Shown: positions 30,409 to 40,226, numbered from the stretch's first letter. The stretch is DNA of 64,000 nt from Collimonas sp. OK307 (GCF_900113705.1 NZ_FOQI01000003.1:1-64000); one strand, 5' to 3'. Translations and numbers: made by a program. Notes: generated by a model not told the origin, from the letters alone.

Positions 30409-31893
30409 TCACAAACCCAACTCTTCCCAGATCTGATCCACGCGCGCCTTTACCTCATCCGTCATGCTGATGGTCCGCCCCCACTCGCGGCTGGTTTCAC
30501 CTGGCCATTTATTGGTGGCGTCGATCCCCATCTTGCTGCCCAGGCCGCTGACAGGCGAAGCGAAATCGAGATAGTCGATGGGAGTGTTATCAACCAGGGT
30601 AGTGTCGCGGATCGGATCGACCCTGGTGGTGATCGCCCAGATGACTTCGTTCCAGTCACGGATGTCGACGTCCTCGTCGACCACCACGATGAACTTGGTA
30701 TACATGAACTGGCGCAGAAAGCTCCAGACGCCAAACATCACACGCTTTGCATGACCGGCATACGCCTTCTTCATTTGCACCACCGCCATGCGGTAACTGC
30801 AGCCTTCGGGCGGCAAATAGAAATCGGTAATTTCAGGGAACTGCTTTTGCAGCAAGGGAATGAATACCTCGTTCAACGCCACGCCGAGTACCGCCGGCTC
30901 ATCCGGCGGCTTGCCTGTATACGTAGAGTGATAGATCGGCGCCTTGCGCATCGTGATGCGATCGATGGTGAACACCGGAAACCAGTCCTGCTCATTGTAA
31001 TAGCCGGTGTGGTCGCCATACGGTCCTTCCAGCGCCATTTCATAACCGGATGGATGCGACGGGTCGGGATTGATGTGCCCTTCCAGCACGATCTCGGCCG
31101 AAGCCGGCACCCGCAACTCGCTGCCGATGGCTTTGACCAGTTCGGTGCGGCTGCCGCGCAGCAAGCCGGCAAACTGATACTCGGATAAACTATCCGGCAC
31201 CGGCGTCACGGCGCCTAATATAGTAGCGGGATCGGCGCCCAGCGCTACCGCCACCGGATACGGCTTGTTACCGGTTGCGATCGCATGCTCGCGGAAATCC
31301 AGTGCGCCGCCGCGATGCGCCAGCCAACGCATGATGACCTTGTTACGGCCCAGCACCTGCTGGCGATAGATGCCGAGATTCTGGCGCTTCTTGTGCGGCC
31401 CTTTGGTAATCACCAGGCCCCAGGTAATCAGCGGCGCCACATCACCCGGCCAGCAATGCTGGATCGGCAGCCTGGCCAGGTCGACGTCGTTACCTTCCCA
31501 CACGATATCCTGGCATGGCGCCGAACGGTGCTCCTTGGGCGCCATGTCCCACAACGATTTAACCAGGGTGCCGAGGCCGAGGATGTCTTTAAAACCCTTG
31601 GGCGGCTCCGGTTCTTTCAGCATTGCCAGCACGTGGCCGATGCGCCGCAATTCGCTGACGTCGTCGGCTCCCATGCCAAGCGCAACGCGCCGCGGCGTTC
31701 CGAATAAATTAGCTAGCACAGGTATCGAATGCCCGACCACATTTTCAAAAAGAAGCGCTGGTCCGGCTGCCCGCAAAGTGCGATCGCAGATTTCCGTCAT
31801 CTCCAAATAGGTCGAAATCGGCGTCGAAACGCGTTTTAGCTCACCAATCTGTTCTAATTTGACAATAAAATCACGTAAATCTGAATATTTCAT
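30409..31893 (-). CDS. ubiD: 4-hydroxy-3-polyprenylbenzoate decarboxylase
   Basis: UbiD removes the carboxyl group from the prenylated ring in ubiquinone synthesis using prenylated FMN and a metal. The 494-residue protein matches the UbiD family: [55 protein letters not shown] and the acid-rich active-site segment [35 protein letters not shown] near residue 400 is also characteristic. Its partner ubiX is not in the window. Confidence 0.96.
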   Translation of the reverse strand: MKYSDLRDFIVKLEQIGELKRVSTPISTYLEMTEICDRTLRAAGPALLFENVVGHSIPVLANLFGTPRRVALGMGADDVSELRRIGHVLAMLKEPEPPKGFKDILGLGTLVKSLWDMAPKEHRSAPCQDIVWEGNDVDLARLPIQHCWPGDVAPLITWGLVITKGPHKKRQNLGIYRQQVLGRNKVIMRWLAHRGGALDFREHAIATGNKPYPVAVALGADPATILGAVTPVPDSLSEYQFAGLLRGSRTELVKAIGSELRVPASAEIVLEGHINPDPSHPSGYEMALEGPYGDHTGYYNEQDWFPVFTIDRITMRKAPIYHSTYTGKPPDEPAVLGVALNEVFIPLLQKQFPEITDFYLPPEGCSYRMAVVQMKKAYAGHAKRVMFGVWSFLRQFMYTKFIVVVDEDVDIRDWNEVIWAITTRVDPIRDTTLVDNTPIDYLDFASPVSGLGSKMGIDATNKWPGETSREWGRTISMTDEVKARVDQIWEELGL

Positions 31894-32385
31894 GGGTTTT
31901 ACAATGTTTATGAATGTTAATTTGATAATTAAGCCTTTTCGGCCAAGTGCTTGATTTTATTGGCTTGCGGCGGTAAACCGGTATAATCGTTATACATAAA
32001 AGTTATTGATATTGATTTTTATAGTATTGACTTGATATAAACCGCCCCCTACAATGCGCCCAGCTTGTAGAAGCCGCGTCGCCCAAAAAGCGATTTTTTG
32101 TCGGCTCGCAATTCTCACGGGATCGGGGTCCCAAATGACATTTTAAGGAGTGTTTTCAAAAGGCGTCAGCCTTCTCCCCCGAACAAGCTGTTTGCCCGTA
32201 GCCGGCGCGCTCTACTGCGGCCGATAGATCCAAGCTACTTAAGCGCAAACAGCAACGACGTATTGGCACACCGCAGACCAAATGCGATGCCTTGCGATAT
32301 TGATTACGGTGCACGCAGCATTCAGTACATTTGCTCCAGCTTTACCAGGGAGCCTGCTTGCGCCGCGACGATTCAGGAGGTTCAA
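31894..32385. other. Divergent intergenic region with a long leader for the lytic transglycosylase
   Basis: The 492 bases between ubiD and the TTG start of the transglycosylase include a strong promoter (32027-32055) and a leader of about 325 nt. A small palindrome GTATAATCGTTATAC lies at 31981-31995, upstream of the promoter. The leader holds nested complementary segments (AGCCG...CGGCT with AAAAA...TTTTT inside at about 32072-32106, GGGA...TCCC at about 32119-32132) and an unused AAGGAG at 32145-32150. It stays open in the transglycosylase frame but lacks an ATG with a ribosome site. I know no riboswitch class that it matches. Confidence 0.55.
32027..32055 (+). promoter_or_regulatory. Strong sigma-70 promoter for the lytic transglycosylase
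   Basis: TTGACT (32027-32032) and TACAAT (32050-32055) are separated by exactly 17 bases in an AT-rich stretch. Transcription would start near 32062. It is one of the best promoter matches in the window. Confidence 0.75.
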
Positions 32386-33432
32386 TTGTTAGCAAGATCT
32401 ACCAGAGCACTACCTAGTTGGGCTAGGCTCGACTATGCAAAGAAATTCAGCAGCCAGTTCGTTCACCGCGTGTTTTTTGCGCGCGACACCGTCGGCGGTT
32501 TCATCGCCACCACCCGCATCACCGTTTTGTTCAGCGGCTTGCTGGCCATCATCGGTTTCACCACAATGATGGTAAAGCCGGATTTGGCAAACAAGCTCCA
32601 GAATCTGCCAGTGTTTGCCAGCAGCACCGCGCAAAACGTTGCGCCGCAAGTGCAAGCTGCACCGGCGCCAGAACTTTCGGGCCAGGCCAATGCCGCGCCT
32701 GCAGCACCTAAAGTGGCGGCCCTGACCGTACCTGCACCGGCAGCCGACAACCGTCACGTGCTGCACATGGATGGGATGTTGAACAAAGCCATCAAGCCGG
32801 TTGACAGCTCGCGTCAGCAGCAATGGGTCACCAACTGGTTGTCCAAGCGCTATCGCGTAGCGGGCGACGCCACCAACATGTTTGTGACGACAGCCTACAA
32901 GACAGCACGGGAAACCAAGCTTGACCCGCTGTTGATCCTGGCTGTGATGGCGATTGAATCCGGCCTGAATCCGTTTGCCGAAAGCCCGGTGGGAGCACAA
33001 GGCCTGATGCAAGTCATGTCGAAGGTCCACGAAGACAAGTTTGAAAATCTGGGTGGCATCAAGGCGGCCCTGAATCCGACTGCCAACATCAAAGTCGGCT
33101 CCATGATCCTGAGAGATTATGTTGCCCAGGGCGGTTCAGTTGAAGCCGGCTTGAAACGATATGTCGGCGCCGCAGCTTTTGCCACTGACGGTGGTTATGG
33201 CTACAAGGTACTGGCTGAATATCGCCGCCTGCAAGACGTCGCCATCGGCAAGAACGTACCGTCGACTGGCTCGTCTGCACCAATCGCGACACCGAAACCA
33301 CGTCAGATACAGGCAGTTTCGCCAATCAACGCTGGCCAGGTACCGGCCGAAGCCGCTGTCAATACGCCGGGCGCTAACGAACATCGCATCCAGCAATCAG
33401 ACAATCAGCTCAATGCGTTGCCAATGACCTGA
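32386..33432 (+). CDS. Lytic transglycosylase (SLT/GEWL-like), membrane-anchored
   Basis: I start the gene at TTG 32386 because AGGAGG lies five bases upstream; this gives 348 residues. A transmembrane helix (about residues 44-64, ITVLFSGLLAIIGFTTMMV) is followed by an Ala/Pro-rich linker and an SLT domain (about 155-285). The catalytic Glu191 lies in AVMAIESGLNPFAE, followed by GAQGLMQVM and a final LKRYVGAAAF-type segment. It should cleave peptidoglycan glycan strands in the periplasm while tethered to the inner membrane. The frame is open for another 96 codons upstream, but those codons look non-coding and lack a good start. Confidence 0.85.
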   Translation: MLARSTRALPSWARLDYAKKFSSQFVHRVFFARDTVGGFIATTRITVLFSGLLAIIGFTTMMVKPDLANKLQNLPVFASSTAQNVAPQVQAAPAPELSGQANAAPAAPKVAALTVPAPAADNRHVLHMDGMLNKAIKPVDSSRQQQWVTNWLSKRYRVAGDATNMFVTTAYKTARETKLDPLLILAVMAIESGLNPFAESPVGAQGLMQVMSKVHEDKFENLGGIKAALNPTANIKVGSMILRDYVAQGGSVEAGLKRYVGAAAFATDGGYGYKVLAEYRRLQDVAIGKNVPSTGSSAPIATPKPRQIQAVSPINAGQVPAEAAVNTPGANEHRIQQSDNQLNALPMT

Positions 33433-33452
33433 CCGTTGAATCTGCCAGATAT

Positions 33453-33482
33453 AAAAAAAAAGAGCCGGTGGCTCTTTTTTTT
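33453..33482. terminator. Bidirectional terminator between the transglycosylase gene and livF
   Basis: AGAGCC (33461-33466) pairs with GGCTCT (33470-33475) around GGT; runs of A before and T after give U-tracts in both directions. It lies between two convergent genes. Confidence 0.92.
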
Positions 33483-33539
33483 ATCCCTGCTTATACCTGC
33501 TGACTGGCCGGGGTGGTTTCCCCCGGCCTCGGGTTTCGA

Positions 33540-34262
33540 TTACTCGCCCAGATAAGCAGCCTTGACCTTAGGATCGTCCAGCATGTCGCTGGCTTTTCCG
33601 CTCATCGTCACCAGCCCCGAATCCATCACATAGGCGCGATGCGCCGCTTCCAGAGCCAGCTTGGCGTTCTGCTCGACCAGCAGGATCGTGATCCCTTGCG
33701 CGGAAACGTTACGGATCACCTCGAAGATCTTTTCCACCATGATCGGCGACAAACCCATCGACGGCTCATCCAGCAGCAACAGTTTTGGATGACTCATCAA
33801 TGCGCGCGCCATCGCCAGCATCTGCTGCTCACCGCCCGACAAGGTGCCGGCCATTTGCGCAGCACGCTCTTTCAAGCGCGGAAATACGCCAAACCACTTG
33901 TCGATGTCAGCCGCAATACCGGCCTTGTCTTCACGCGTATAAGCGCCCATCAGCAAATTTTCCTGGATGCTCATGCGTGTGAACACACCGCGCCCTTCCG
34001 GCACCATGGCTAGCTTTTGCTTGACCAGGCTAAACGAGGTATGGCCCTTGGTATGCTGCCCCAGGTAATGCATCTCGCCTTCGACTTTACATTGCGGCAA
34101 AGTACCGGTGATGGCTTTCAGCGTGGTGGTCTTGCCGGCGCCGTTGGCGCCGATCAGCGTCACCAGTTCACCTTCGTTGACGTCTAGGCTGATGCCCTTG
34201 ACCGCCTGGATGCCGCCGTAGGCAACTTTCAGGTTATTGACTTTCAGGACATTGGTTGCCAT
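33540..34262 (-). CDS. livF: Branched-chain amino acid ABC transporter ATP-binding protein LivF
   Basis: The 240-residue ATPase has Walker A GANGAGKTTTLKAITG, signature LSGGEQQMLAMARAL and Walker B LLLLDEPSMGLSP, all typical of LivF. Its ATG at 34262 overlaps the livG stop (TAATG). A longer open frame upstream lies inside livG and is not used. It pairs with LivG to power uptake through LivH and LivM. Confidence 0.95.
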   Translation of the reverse strand: MATNVLKVNNLKVAYGGIQAVKGISLDVNEGELVTLIGANGAGKTTTLKAITGTLPQCKVEGEMHYLGQHTKGHTSFSLVKQKLAMVPEGRGVFTRMSIQENLLMGAYTREDKAGIAADIDKWFGVFPRLKERAAQMAGTLSGGEQQMLAMARALMSHPKLLLLDEPSMGLSPIMVEKIFEVIRNVSAQGITILLVEQNAKLALEAAHRAYVMDSGLVTMSGKASDMLDDPKVKAAYLGE

Positions 34263-35032
34263 TAGTGACCACCTCCCAGATAAGCTTCGATCACAGCAGG
34301 GTTCTTCTGGATTTCGGCAGGCAATCCTTCGGCAATCGGTTTGCCGTAGTCCAGCACGGTAAGGCGGTCGCACAGGCCCATCATCAGCTTGACATCATGT
34401 TCGATCAGCAAAATGGTCTTTCCTTCATTCTTGATTTTCACCAGCAGCTCGCGCAGCGCCAGTTTTTCGGTGGCGTTCATGCCGGCTGCCGGCTCGTCCA
34501 ACGCCAGCAATTGCGGATCGGTAGCCAGCGCCCGGGCGATTTCCAGGCGGCGTTGATCGCCGTAGGACAAATGCCGGGCAGTACGCTCGCCAAAACGGCC
34601 GATACCGACGAAATCCAGCAGTTCTTGCGAACGCTTGCGGATAGCCACCTCTTCCAGGCGGGCAGCCTTGTGGCGGAACACGGCACCGAACAAACCCTGA
34701 TGGGTTCGCACATGGCAACCCACCATGACGTTTTCCAGCACGGTCATCTCGCCAAACAGGCGGATGTTCTGGAAAGTACGGGCAATCCCGGCCTTGGCGA
34801 CTTCATGCGGCGCCGAAGGCGAGTATGGCTTGCCAGCCAGCTCGAAGGAGCCGGTATCGGCCTGGTAGAGACCAGTGATGACATTGAAGAAAGTCGTCTT
34901 GCCGGCACCGTTCGGCCCGATCAGGCCATAGATCTGGCCCTTCAGGATTTTGATATTCACTTCCGCCAGTGCCTGCAAGCCGCCGAATCTTTTATTGACG
35001 CCGGAGATATTTAAAATAGTTTGTGCGCTCAT
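34262..35032 (-). CDS. livG: Branched-chain amino acid ABC transporter ATP-binding protein LivG
   Basis: The 256-residue ATPase has Walker A GPNGAGKTTFFNVITGLYQ, the LivG-type insert around ARTFQNIRLFGEMTVLENVM, signature LSYGDQRRLEIARAL and Walker B LLALDEPAAGMN. The C terminus AVIEAYLGGGH is also LivG-like. It lies between livM and livF in the operon. Confidence 0.95.
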   Translation of the reverse strand: MSAQTILNISGVNKRFGGLQALAEVNIKILKGQIYGLIGPNGAGKTTFFNVITGLYQADTGSFELAGKPYSPSAPHEVAKAGIARTFQNIRLFGEMTVLENVMVGCHVRTHQGLFGAVFRHKAARLEEVAIRKRSQELLDFVGIGRFGERTARHLSYGDQRRLEIARALATDPQLLALDEPAAGMNATEKLALRELLVKIKNEGKTILLIEHDVKLMMGLCDRLTVLDYGKPIAEGLPAEIQKNPAVIEAYLGGGH

Positions 35033-35041
35033 GTGATCTCC

Positions 35042-36256
35042 TTAAGCCTCTACCACGCCGGTGGCCAGCGTAGGTTTATCGATATCGGCATCCGGCCGGT
35101 CCTCGTGCTTAGGCGCAGGCCACAAGCCGGCTGGACGGGTCAGCATGATCACTACCATCGCCAGGCCGTACAACAACTGGCGCAGCACTTCGGCATCGAT
35201 CAGGACCTTGCCGAAAATGGCCATTTGCATCGGCTCCACGGTATGCCGCAGCACCTCAGGCAATGCCGCCAGCAATATGCCGCCCAGCACCACCCCCGGG
35301 ATATGTCCCATGCCGCCCAGCACCACCATCGCCAGGACCGCGATCGACTCGGTCAACGAGAACGATTCGGGAGAGACGAAACCCTGGAACGAGGCAAACA
35401 TGGCGCCGGCGACGCCACCGAACGAAGCGCCCATGGTGAACGCCAGCAGCTTCATGTTACGGGTATTGATGCCCATTGCCTTGGCGGCGATTTCATCTTC
35501 ACGTATCGCCACCCAGGCACGGCCGAGGCGCGAGTTCTGCAAGCGGATCGAAATAGTGATGATCGCAATGCACAGGATCAGGAACAGGAAGTAGTAGGCA
35601 TTCACCGATGGCAGGCTGAAACTGCCCAGCTGGACCGTCGCATTGGAACCGCGCTCCCCTGCCAGCGAGACGCCGAAGATGCGGATCGGATCGATCAGGT
35701 TGATACCTTGCGGACCGTTGGTGATGTTGACCGGGGCATTCAGGTTATTCATGAAAATCCGGATGATTTCACCGAAACCGAGTGTCACGATAGCAAGGTA
35801 GTCGCCGCGCAGCTTGAGTGTCGGAGCACCGAGAATGGCGCCGAACATCCCTGCCAAAGCCGCTCCCAGCGGCACGATCACCCACAACGACAGGTGGATG
35901 CCGTTCTGGGTAATTTCCGGGCCGCAGATCATCACCAGGAAATTGCCGATGGCCGGATAGGTATTGACGAACGATTCCAGCACCGAAGCAAACTGCGGCG
36001 ATGCCAGCAAGCCGGTCATGTAGGCGCCGATCGCATAGAACGCGATGTAGCCCAGATCGAGCAGGCCGGCGAAACCGACCACGATGTTCAGACCTAGCGC
36101 CAGCATGATGTAGAGCAGCGCAAAATCCATGATGCGGACCCAGGAATTACCGAAATTGGCGGCAATAAACGGGAAAATCATGAACAGGATAGCGAGGGCG
36201 ACCAAGCTGGTGTAAGCCTTGGTCGGGTTCTTTTTAGTATCGAAAAAATTAGCCAT
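35042..36256 (-). CDS. livM: Branched-chain amino acid ABC transporter permease LivM
   Basis: The 404-residue permease has about nine hydrophobic helices with the conserved GLNIVVGFAGLLDLGYIAFY and, in the cytoplasmic coupling loop, RLGRAWVAIREDEIAAKAMG. A C-terminal tail rich in Pro, Asp and Glu (KHEDRPDADIDKP) is longer than usual. It is followed 9 bases later by livG. Confidence 0.94.
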   Translation of the reverse strand: MANFFDTKKNPTKAYTSLVALAILFMIFPFIAANFGNSWVRIMDFALLYIMLALGLNIVVGFAGLLDLGYIAFYAIGAYMTGLLASPQFASVLESFVNTYPAIGNFLVMICGPEITQNGIHLSLWVIVPLGAALAGMFGAILGAPTLKLRGDYLAIVTLGFGEIIRIFMNNLNAPVNITNGPQGINLIDPIRIFGVSLAGERGSNATVQLGSFSLPSVNAYYFLFLILCIAIITISIRLQNSRLGRAWVAIREDEIAAKAMGINTRNMKLLAFTMGASFGGVAGAMFASFQGFVSPESFSLTESIAVLAMVVLGGMGHIPGVVLGGILLAALPEVLRHTVEPMQMAIFGKVLIDAEVLRQLLYGLAMVVIMLTRPAGLWPAPKHEDRPDADIDKPTLATGVVEA

Positions 36257-36270
36257 GTGTCCTCCCCGGA

Positions 36271-37200
36271 TTAAGCGCGATCGGCGACACGTTCGCCCAT
36301 GATGCCGGATGGCCGCAGCGTCAGTACGATAATCAGCACGATGAAGGCAAAGATATCCTGGTAGTTACTACCGAAGAAATTGCCAGTCAAATCGCCGATA
36401 TAGCCAGCGCCCAGACTCTCGATCAGGCCCAGCAGGATACCGCCCAGCATGGCGCCGTAGATATTGCCGATACCGCCTAGCACCGCGGCGGAGAATGCTT
36501 TCAAGCCGGGCACGAAACCCATGGCGAACTGCGCGGAAGAATAGTTCGCACCCCACATCACGCCGGCAACCGCAGCCAGCGCAGCACCGATGGCGAAGGT
36601 CATGACGATGACGCGGTTGGAATCGACCCCCATCAAACCGGCGACCCGCGGATTCTCGGCGGTAGCGCGCATGGCGCGGCCCATCTTGGTTTTTTCAACC
36701 AGCATCACCAGGCCGAACATCGACGCGGCGGCCAGGACCAGCAGCATGATCTGCGTCGGCGAGATCAATGCGCCGAAGATATGCACCGGATCAGACGGCA
36801 TGACTTGCGGCACCGGCAGCGGGCTGCGGCCCCAGATCATCATGGCAAACGTCTGCAACAGGATGGAAACGCCGATCGCGGTGATCAGCGGCGCCAGTCG
36901 CGGCGCATTGCGCAGCGGCCGGTAGGCGACCCGCTCGATGATCAGGCTGACGATAACGCAGACCGGGATAGCGCCGATGATGGCAATCGCCAGCTGAACG
37001 ATCCCGGGCAGATCCGGCGCCACATGTTGCAGCAGCTTGAGGATCGACAGGCCAACCATGGCGCCGATCATCAAGATGTCGCCGTGGGCGAAGTTAATCA
37101 GGTTCAACACGCCGTATACCATCGTATAACCGAGGGCAATCAACGCATACATGCTTCCCAGCACCAAGCCGTTGATAACTTGTTGGATAAAGATATCCAT
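36271..37200 (-). CDS. livH: Branched-chain amino acid ABC transporter permease LivH
   Basis: The 309-residue permease begins MDIFIQQVINGLVLGSMYAL with the GYTMVYGVLNLINFAHGDI motif of LivH and a coupling loop KMGRAMRATAENPRVAGLMG. It is the first structural gene of livHMGF. No periplasmic binding-protein gene (livJ/K) accompanies it here, so that subunit must be encoded elsewhere. The leader 5' of it carries a small ORF and terminator. Confidence 0.94.
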   Translation of the reverse strand: MDIFIQQVINGLVLGSMYALIALGYTMVYGVLNLINFAHGDILMIGAMVGLSILKLLQHVAPDLPGIVQLAIAIIGAIPVCVIVSLIIERVAYRPLRNAPRLAPLITAIGVSILLQTFAMMIWGRSPLPVPQVMPSDPVHIFGALISPTQIMLLVLAAASMFGLVMLVEKTKMGRAMRATAENPRVAGLMGVDSNRVIVMTFAIGAALAAVAGVMWGANYSSAQFAMGFVPGLKAFSAAVLGGIGNIYGAMLGGILLGLIESLGAGYIGDLTGNFFGSNYQDIFAFIVLIIVLTLRPSGIMGERVADRA

Positions 37201-37288
37201 AATTTCCTTGTTCTATGTGTGTTTTGGTTCAAATCGGTCAGAACACTATTGCGACCATAGGTAGCACAGCAAAAATCATTCCCGATAC

Positions 37289-37322
37289 AAAAACGGCACT
37301 CTGGATAAATCCTAGTGCCGTT
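37289..37322 (-). terminator. Terminator-like hairpin in the livH leader
   Basis: On the minus strand AACGGCACT (37322-37314) pairs with AGTGCCGTT (37300-37292), a perfect 9-bp stem with a 13-nt loop, followed by T residues. It lies about 90 bases before the livH ATG, inside the leader, so it is a candidate attenuator, not an end-of-gene terminator. It could also end a small RNA. Confidence 0.65.
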
Positions 37323-37416
37323 GGGAGACGCCCTTCTGCTCCTCTAGACGAAAGCTGGAAAGGTAATTTGGCCATGCGTGAATAGCCTGAATAAGTAAAG
37401 TGAACTGGATACACAT
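37312..37416 (-). CDS. Candidate 34-residue leader peptide upstream of livH
   Basis: ATG 37416 is preceded by TAGGAGACAAACAAGT, a strong ribosome site. The frame encodes 34 residues beginning MCIQFTLLIQAIHAWPNYLS and ends with TAG at 37314-37312, exactly where the 5' arm of the terminator hairpin ends. It has four Leu and three Ile codons, fitting a branched-chain amino acid sensor, but not a long run of them. The ORF, ribosome site and terminator are seen; regulation is inferred. Confidence 0.45.
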   Translation of the reverse strand: MCIQFTLLIQAIHAWPNYLSSFRLEEQKGVSQRH

Positions 37417-37868
37417 ACTTGTTTGTCTCCTATACGTCTTCTATACGTCTTCTATAAAAACGTTTTTTTATCTTAAGTGCATTGCATCGACGGCAATGCA
37501 CCATGACTGTGCGTGTCATCGCTAACGTTGAGCGATAAACAACTCTGACAGTACTGCAATATTACCCTTCTGCCCGCAGTTCGCACAGGGTTTTACAATC
37601 AAACCGCAGCGCCGCAATAATAGCTAGGAAAACAGAAAACTATCGATGGAAAAATAGAGCTTCTTCGAAATATAATTTCGCGCCAGAATGGGGCAGGAAG
37701 CCGCCTTGAGCGACTTTGTCGAAGAAGCTTTGGCAGATATCAATCAGAATTGAGACAAACGTAAAATTGACGCAAAACAGCATTGCCAATCAGCATCGAC
37801 AGATGCTCATTGGCGGGTGGTTTGTTAATCGATTTAAGTCATTTGTACCATTTGTGCCACTTTTCAGG

Positions 37869-38801
37869 TCAGACCCGCGCCAGCCCCTTTGGCATAGGGA
37901 AAGTGACATTCTCTTCGGCGCCGTCCAGCGTCCGCACGTTCTTGGCGCCATAGGCCTTCAAACGGTCTATCACGGCTTGCACCAGTATCTCCGGCGCCGA
38001 CGCGCCGGCGGTGACGCCGATGCGGTTTTTGCCCTGCAGCCAGGCTTGGTCAATCTGCTCGGCGTTATCCACCATATAGGCGACGGTGCCTTTTTTCTCG
38101 GCCACTTCGCGCAAACGGTTGGAATTCGAACTGTTCGGGCTGCCGACCACGATCACCACGTCAACCTGCGGCGCCATGAACTTGACGGCCTGCTGGCGGT
38201 TGGTGGTGGCGTAACAGATGTCGCCCTTCTTCGGTTCGGTAATCGTCGGAAATTTTTGCTTCAGGGCGGCGATCACGTCGGCCGTGTCGTCGACCGACAA
38301 GGTGGTCTGCGACACATAGGCCAGCATCTCGGGATTCGCCACGTGCAGCTTGTCGACATCGGCCACGGTCTCAACCAGATGCATGCCGCCCTCGGTCTGT
38401 CCCATGGTGCCCTCGACTTCAGGGTGGCCCTCGTGCCCGATCATGACAATTTCACGACCCTCGCGACGCATCTTGGCGACTTCCATGTGCACCTTGGTCA
38501 CCAGCGGACAAGTGGCGTCGAATACTTTCAAGCCACGCACTTCGGCTTCTTCCTGCACCGCCTTGGAGACACCGTGCGCGGAAAAAATCACGGTATTACC
38601 GGCCGGGACATCCGCCAATTCTTCGATGAAAATGGCGCCTTTATTGCGCAGGTCAGCCACCACGTATGCGTTGTGGACAATCTCGTGACGTACATAAATC
38701 GGTGCGCCGAATTGCTCCAGCGCGCGCTCGACAATTTCAATCGCGCGGTCGACCCCGGCGCAGAAGCCGCGCGGTTGCGCCAATAAAATCTCTTTATCCA
38801 T
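37869..38801 (-). CDS. ispH: 4-hydroxy-3-methylbut-2-enyl diphosphate reductase
   Basis: IspH makes IPP and DMAPP in the last step of the MEP pathway using a 4Fe-4S cluster. The 310-residue protein shows [20 protein letters not shown] with the first cluster Cys, [14 protein letters not shown] with the second, and the third in [20 protein letters not shown] is also conserved. The start MDKEILLA at 38801 has AGAGG 8 bases upstream; two nearer codons are less likely. It follows fkpB, an arrangement shared with E. coli. Confidence 0.96.
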   Translation of the reverse strand: MDKEILLAQPRGFCAGVDRAIEIVERALEQFGAPIYVRHEIVHNAYVVADLRNKGAIFIEELADVPAGNTVIFSAHGVSKAVQEEAEVRGLKVFDATCPLVTKVHMEVAKMRREGREIVMIGHEGHPEVEGTMGQTEGGMHLVETVADVDKLHVANPEMLAYVSQTTLSVDDTADVIAALKQKFPTITEPKKGDICYATTNRQQAVKFMAPQVDVVIVVGSPNSSNSNRLREVAEKKGTVAYMVDNAEQIDQAWLQGKNRIGVTAGASAPEILVQAVIDRLKAYGAKNVRTLDGAEENVTFPMPKGLARV

Positions 38802-38845
38802 GTTCATTTCCTCTAACCGCACACTACAGGCGGATTACACGCCGT

Positions 38846-39301
38846 TTACAATATTCCGATGATTTTCACTTCAAACTTGAGCGTCTGCCCTGCCAGAGGA
38901 TGATTGAAATCAAATAAAGCACCCTGCTCATCTATCTCACGCAGTACCCCGGCAAAGCGGCCACCGCCCGGAGCCGCAAAGTCCACCAGGTCACCTATAC
39001 GATACTCCTCCCCCAGTTGAGAGTTCTGACGCAACGTAGCGCGCGAAACGCGCTGGATCAGTTCGGGATTGCGCGGGCCGAAAGCTTGTTCCGGCGCCAG
39101 GTCAAAGGTTTGCTGGCTACCTTCCGGCAAACCCAGCAAACAGGTTTCCAGAAACGGCGCCAGCTGGCCCATGCCAAACTGCAGCGTGGCTGGCGACTCC
39201 TTGAAGGTGCTGACAATATCTGTGCCGTCTTGCGAGGCGAGGCGGTAGTGCAAGGTCAGATAAGAGGCTTCGGTAACGACGGGGAGAGACGAATTAGGCA
39301 T
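38846..39301 (-). CDS. fkpB: FKBP-type peptidyl-prolyl cis-trans isomerase (FkpB/SlpA-like)
   Basis: The 151-residue protein has the SlyD/FkpB layout: an FKBP start (LTLHYRLASQDGTDIVSTF), FGMGQLAPFLETCLLGLPEG, then an IF (insert in flap) domain (PEQAFGPRNPELIQRVSRAT), and a closing FDFNHPLAGQTLKFEV. It catalyses proline isomerisation and has chaperone activity in the cytoplasm. It lacks the His-rich SlyD tail. It is upstream of ispH on the same strand. Confidence 0.93.
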   Translation of the reverse strand: MPNSSLPVVTEASYLTLHYRLASQDGTDIVSTFKESPATLQFGMGQLAPFLETCLLGLPEGSQQTFDLAPEQAFGPRNPELIQRVSRATLRQNSQLGEEYRIGDLVDFAAPGGGRFAGVLREIDEQGALFDFNHPLAGQTLKFEVKIIGIL

Positions 39302-39443
39302 GATTAAGCAAAAGTACCATTAACAAAAAAATAACTACTTGGCGGAAGATGATATTGTAAGCCACCTTGAGCCATAAGACTTCGCTGGCTACACACCTAA
39401 GCGCACCTAAGTACGCCTGGGCACACCTAATCCCGATTACATC

Positions 39444-40118
39444 ATGGCAATTACCGACTGGCCGGCAGACCAAAGACCACGCGAACGCCTGATTAAGTTC
39501 GGCTCGCAAGCATTGTCCGATGCAGAATTGCTGGCGATCTTTCTCAGAGTCGGCGCTGCCGGCAAAAGCGCGGTTGACCTGGGGCGTGAGATGACCACCC
39601 ATTTCGGCTCGCTGAATCGCCTGTTTTCCGCTCCGCTCAGCGATTTCTGCACTATCAACGGCCTCGGGCCGGCCAAATTCGCCCAGTTGCAAGCCATACT
39701 GGAACTGGGCAGGCGCTCACTGGTGGAAGAACTGCAAGCCGGCAGCAGTTTCGACGCCCCGGCCGCCGTCAAACAATATCTGCAGCTGCTGTTGACCAAC
39801 AAACCCTATGAATCGTTTCTGGTGCTGTTCCTGGATGTCAAAAACCGCCTGATCTGCGCTGAAGAATTATTCCGCGGCACCCTGACCCATGCCAGCGTTT
39901 ATCCGCGGGAGGTGGTCAAGGCGGCATTGGCGCACAATGCCGCCAGCGTCATGCTGGCGCATAATCACCCTTCGGGGACACTGGAGCCAAGCACCGCCGA
40001 TCGTAAATTAACCGATACTTTAAAGCAGGCGCTGGGCCTGATCGACGTCAGGGTGCTGGACCACTTCATCGTAGCCGGAACGCAGGTGCACTCGTTTGCG
40101 GAGCATGGCCAGCTGTAA
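39444..40118 (+). CDS. radC: RadC family JAB-domain protein
   Basis: The 224-residue protein has an N-terminal helix-hairpin-helix region ([40 protein letters not shown]) and a C-terminal JAMM/MPN+ metal site ([20 protein letters not shown]). It is the full chromosomal RadC type, not the short phage form. Despite the name its role in DNA repair is doubtful. It diverges from fkpB and lies upstream of rpmB-rpmG, as often in proteobacteria. Confidence 0.93.
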   Translation: MAITDWPADQRPRERLIKFGSQALSDAELLAIFLRVGAAGKSAVDLGREMTTHFGSLNRLFSAPLSDFCTINGLGPAKFAQLQAILELGRRSLVEELQAGSSFDAPAAVKQYLQLLLTNKPYESFLVLFLDVKNRLICAEELFRGTLTHASVYPREVVKAALAHNAASVMLAHNHPSGTLEPSTADRKLTDTLKQALGLIDVRVLDHFIVAGTQVHSFAEHGQL

Positions 40119-40226
40119 ACTGCTCAATAAGTGTTAATAAGTACTCAATAAGCGCTCGATAACCCTTCCACCTTGAATTGTTAAATCTGCGAAAGCGCAG
40201 AAGACACAATTGTTTTTCGCAAGTCA

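Larger units (their letters stand above)
37201..37868. other. Leader region upstream of livH and downstream of ispH
   Basis: The 668 bases between ispH and livH hold no large gene. On the minus strand they contain, in order: a hairpin at 37518-37536 (ATCGCT/AGCGAT), a 9-bp hairpin at 37477-37501 (GTGCATTGC/GCAATGCAC), tandem TATAGAAGACG units before a small ORF (37312-37416), and a terminator-like hairpin (37289-37322). The remainder (37540-37868) is AT-rich and probably carries the promoter. Confidence 0.55.

Noticed and set aside
32098-32385. Upstream extension of the lytic transglycosylase frame (96 more codons)
   Set aside because: The added residues are Arg/Pro-rich and look non-coding; AGGAGG before the TTG at 32386 is a far better start.
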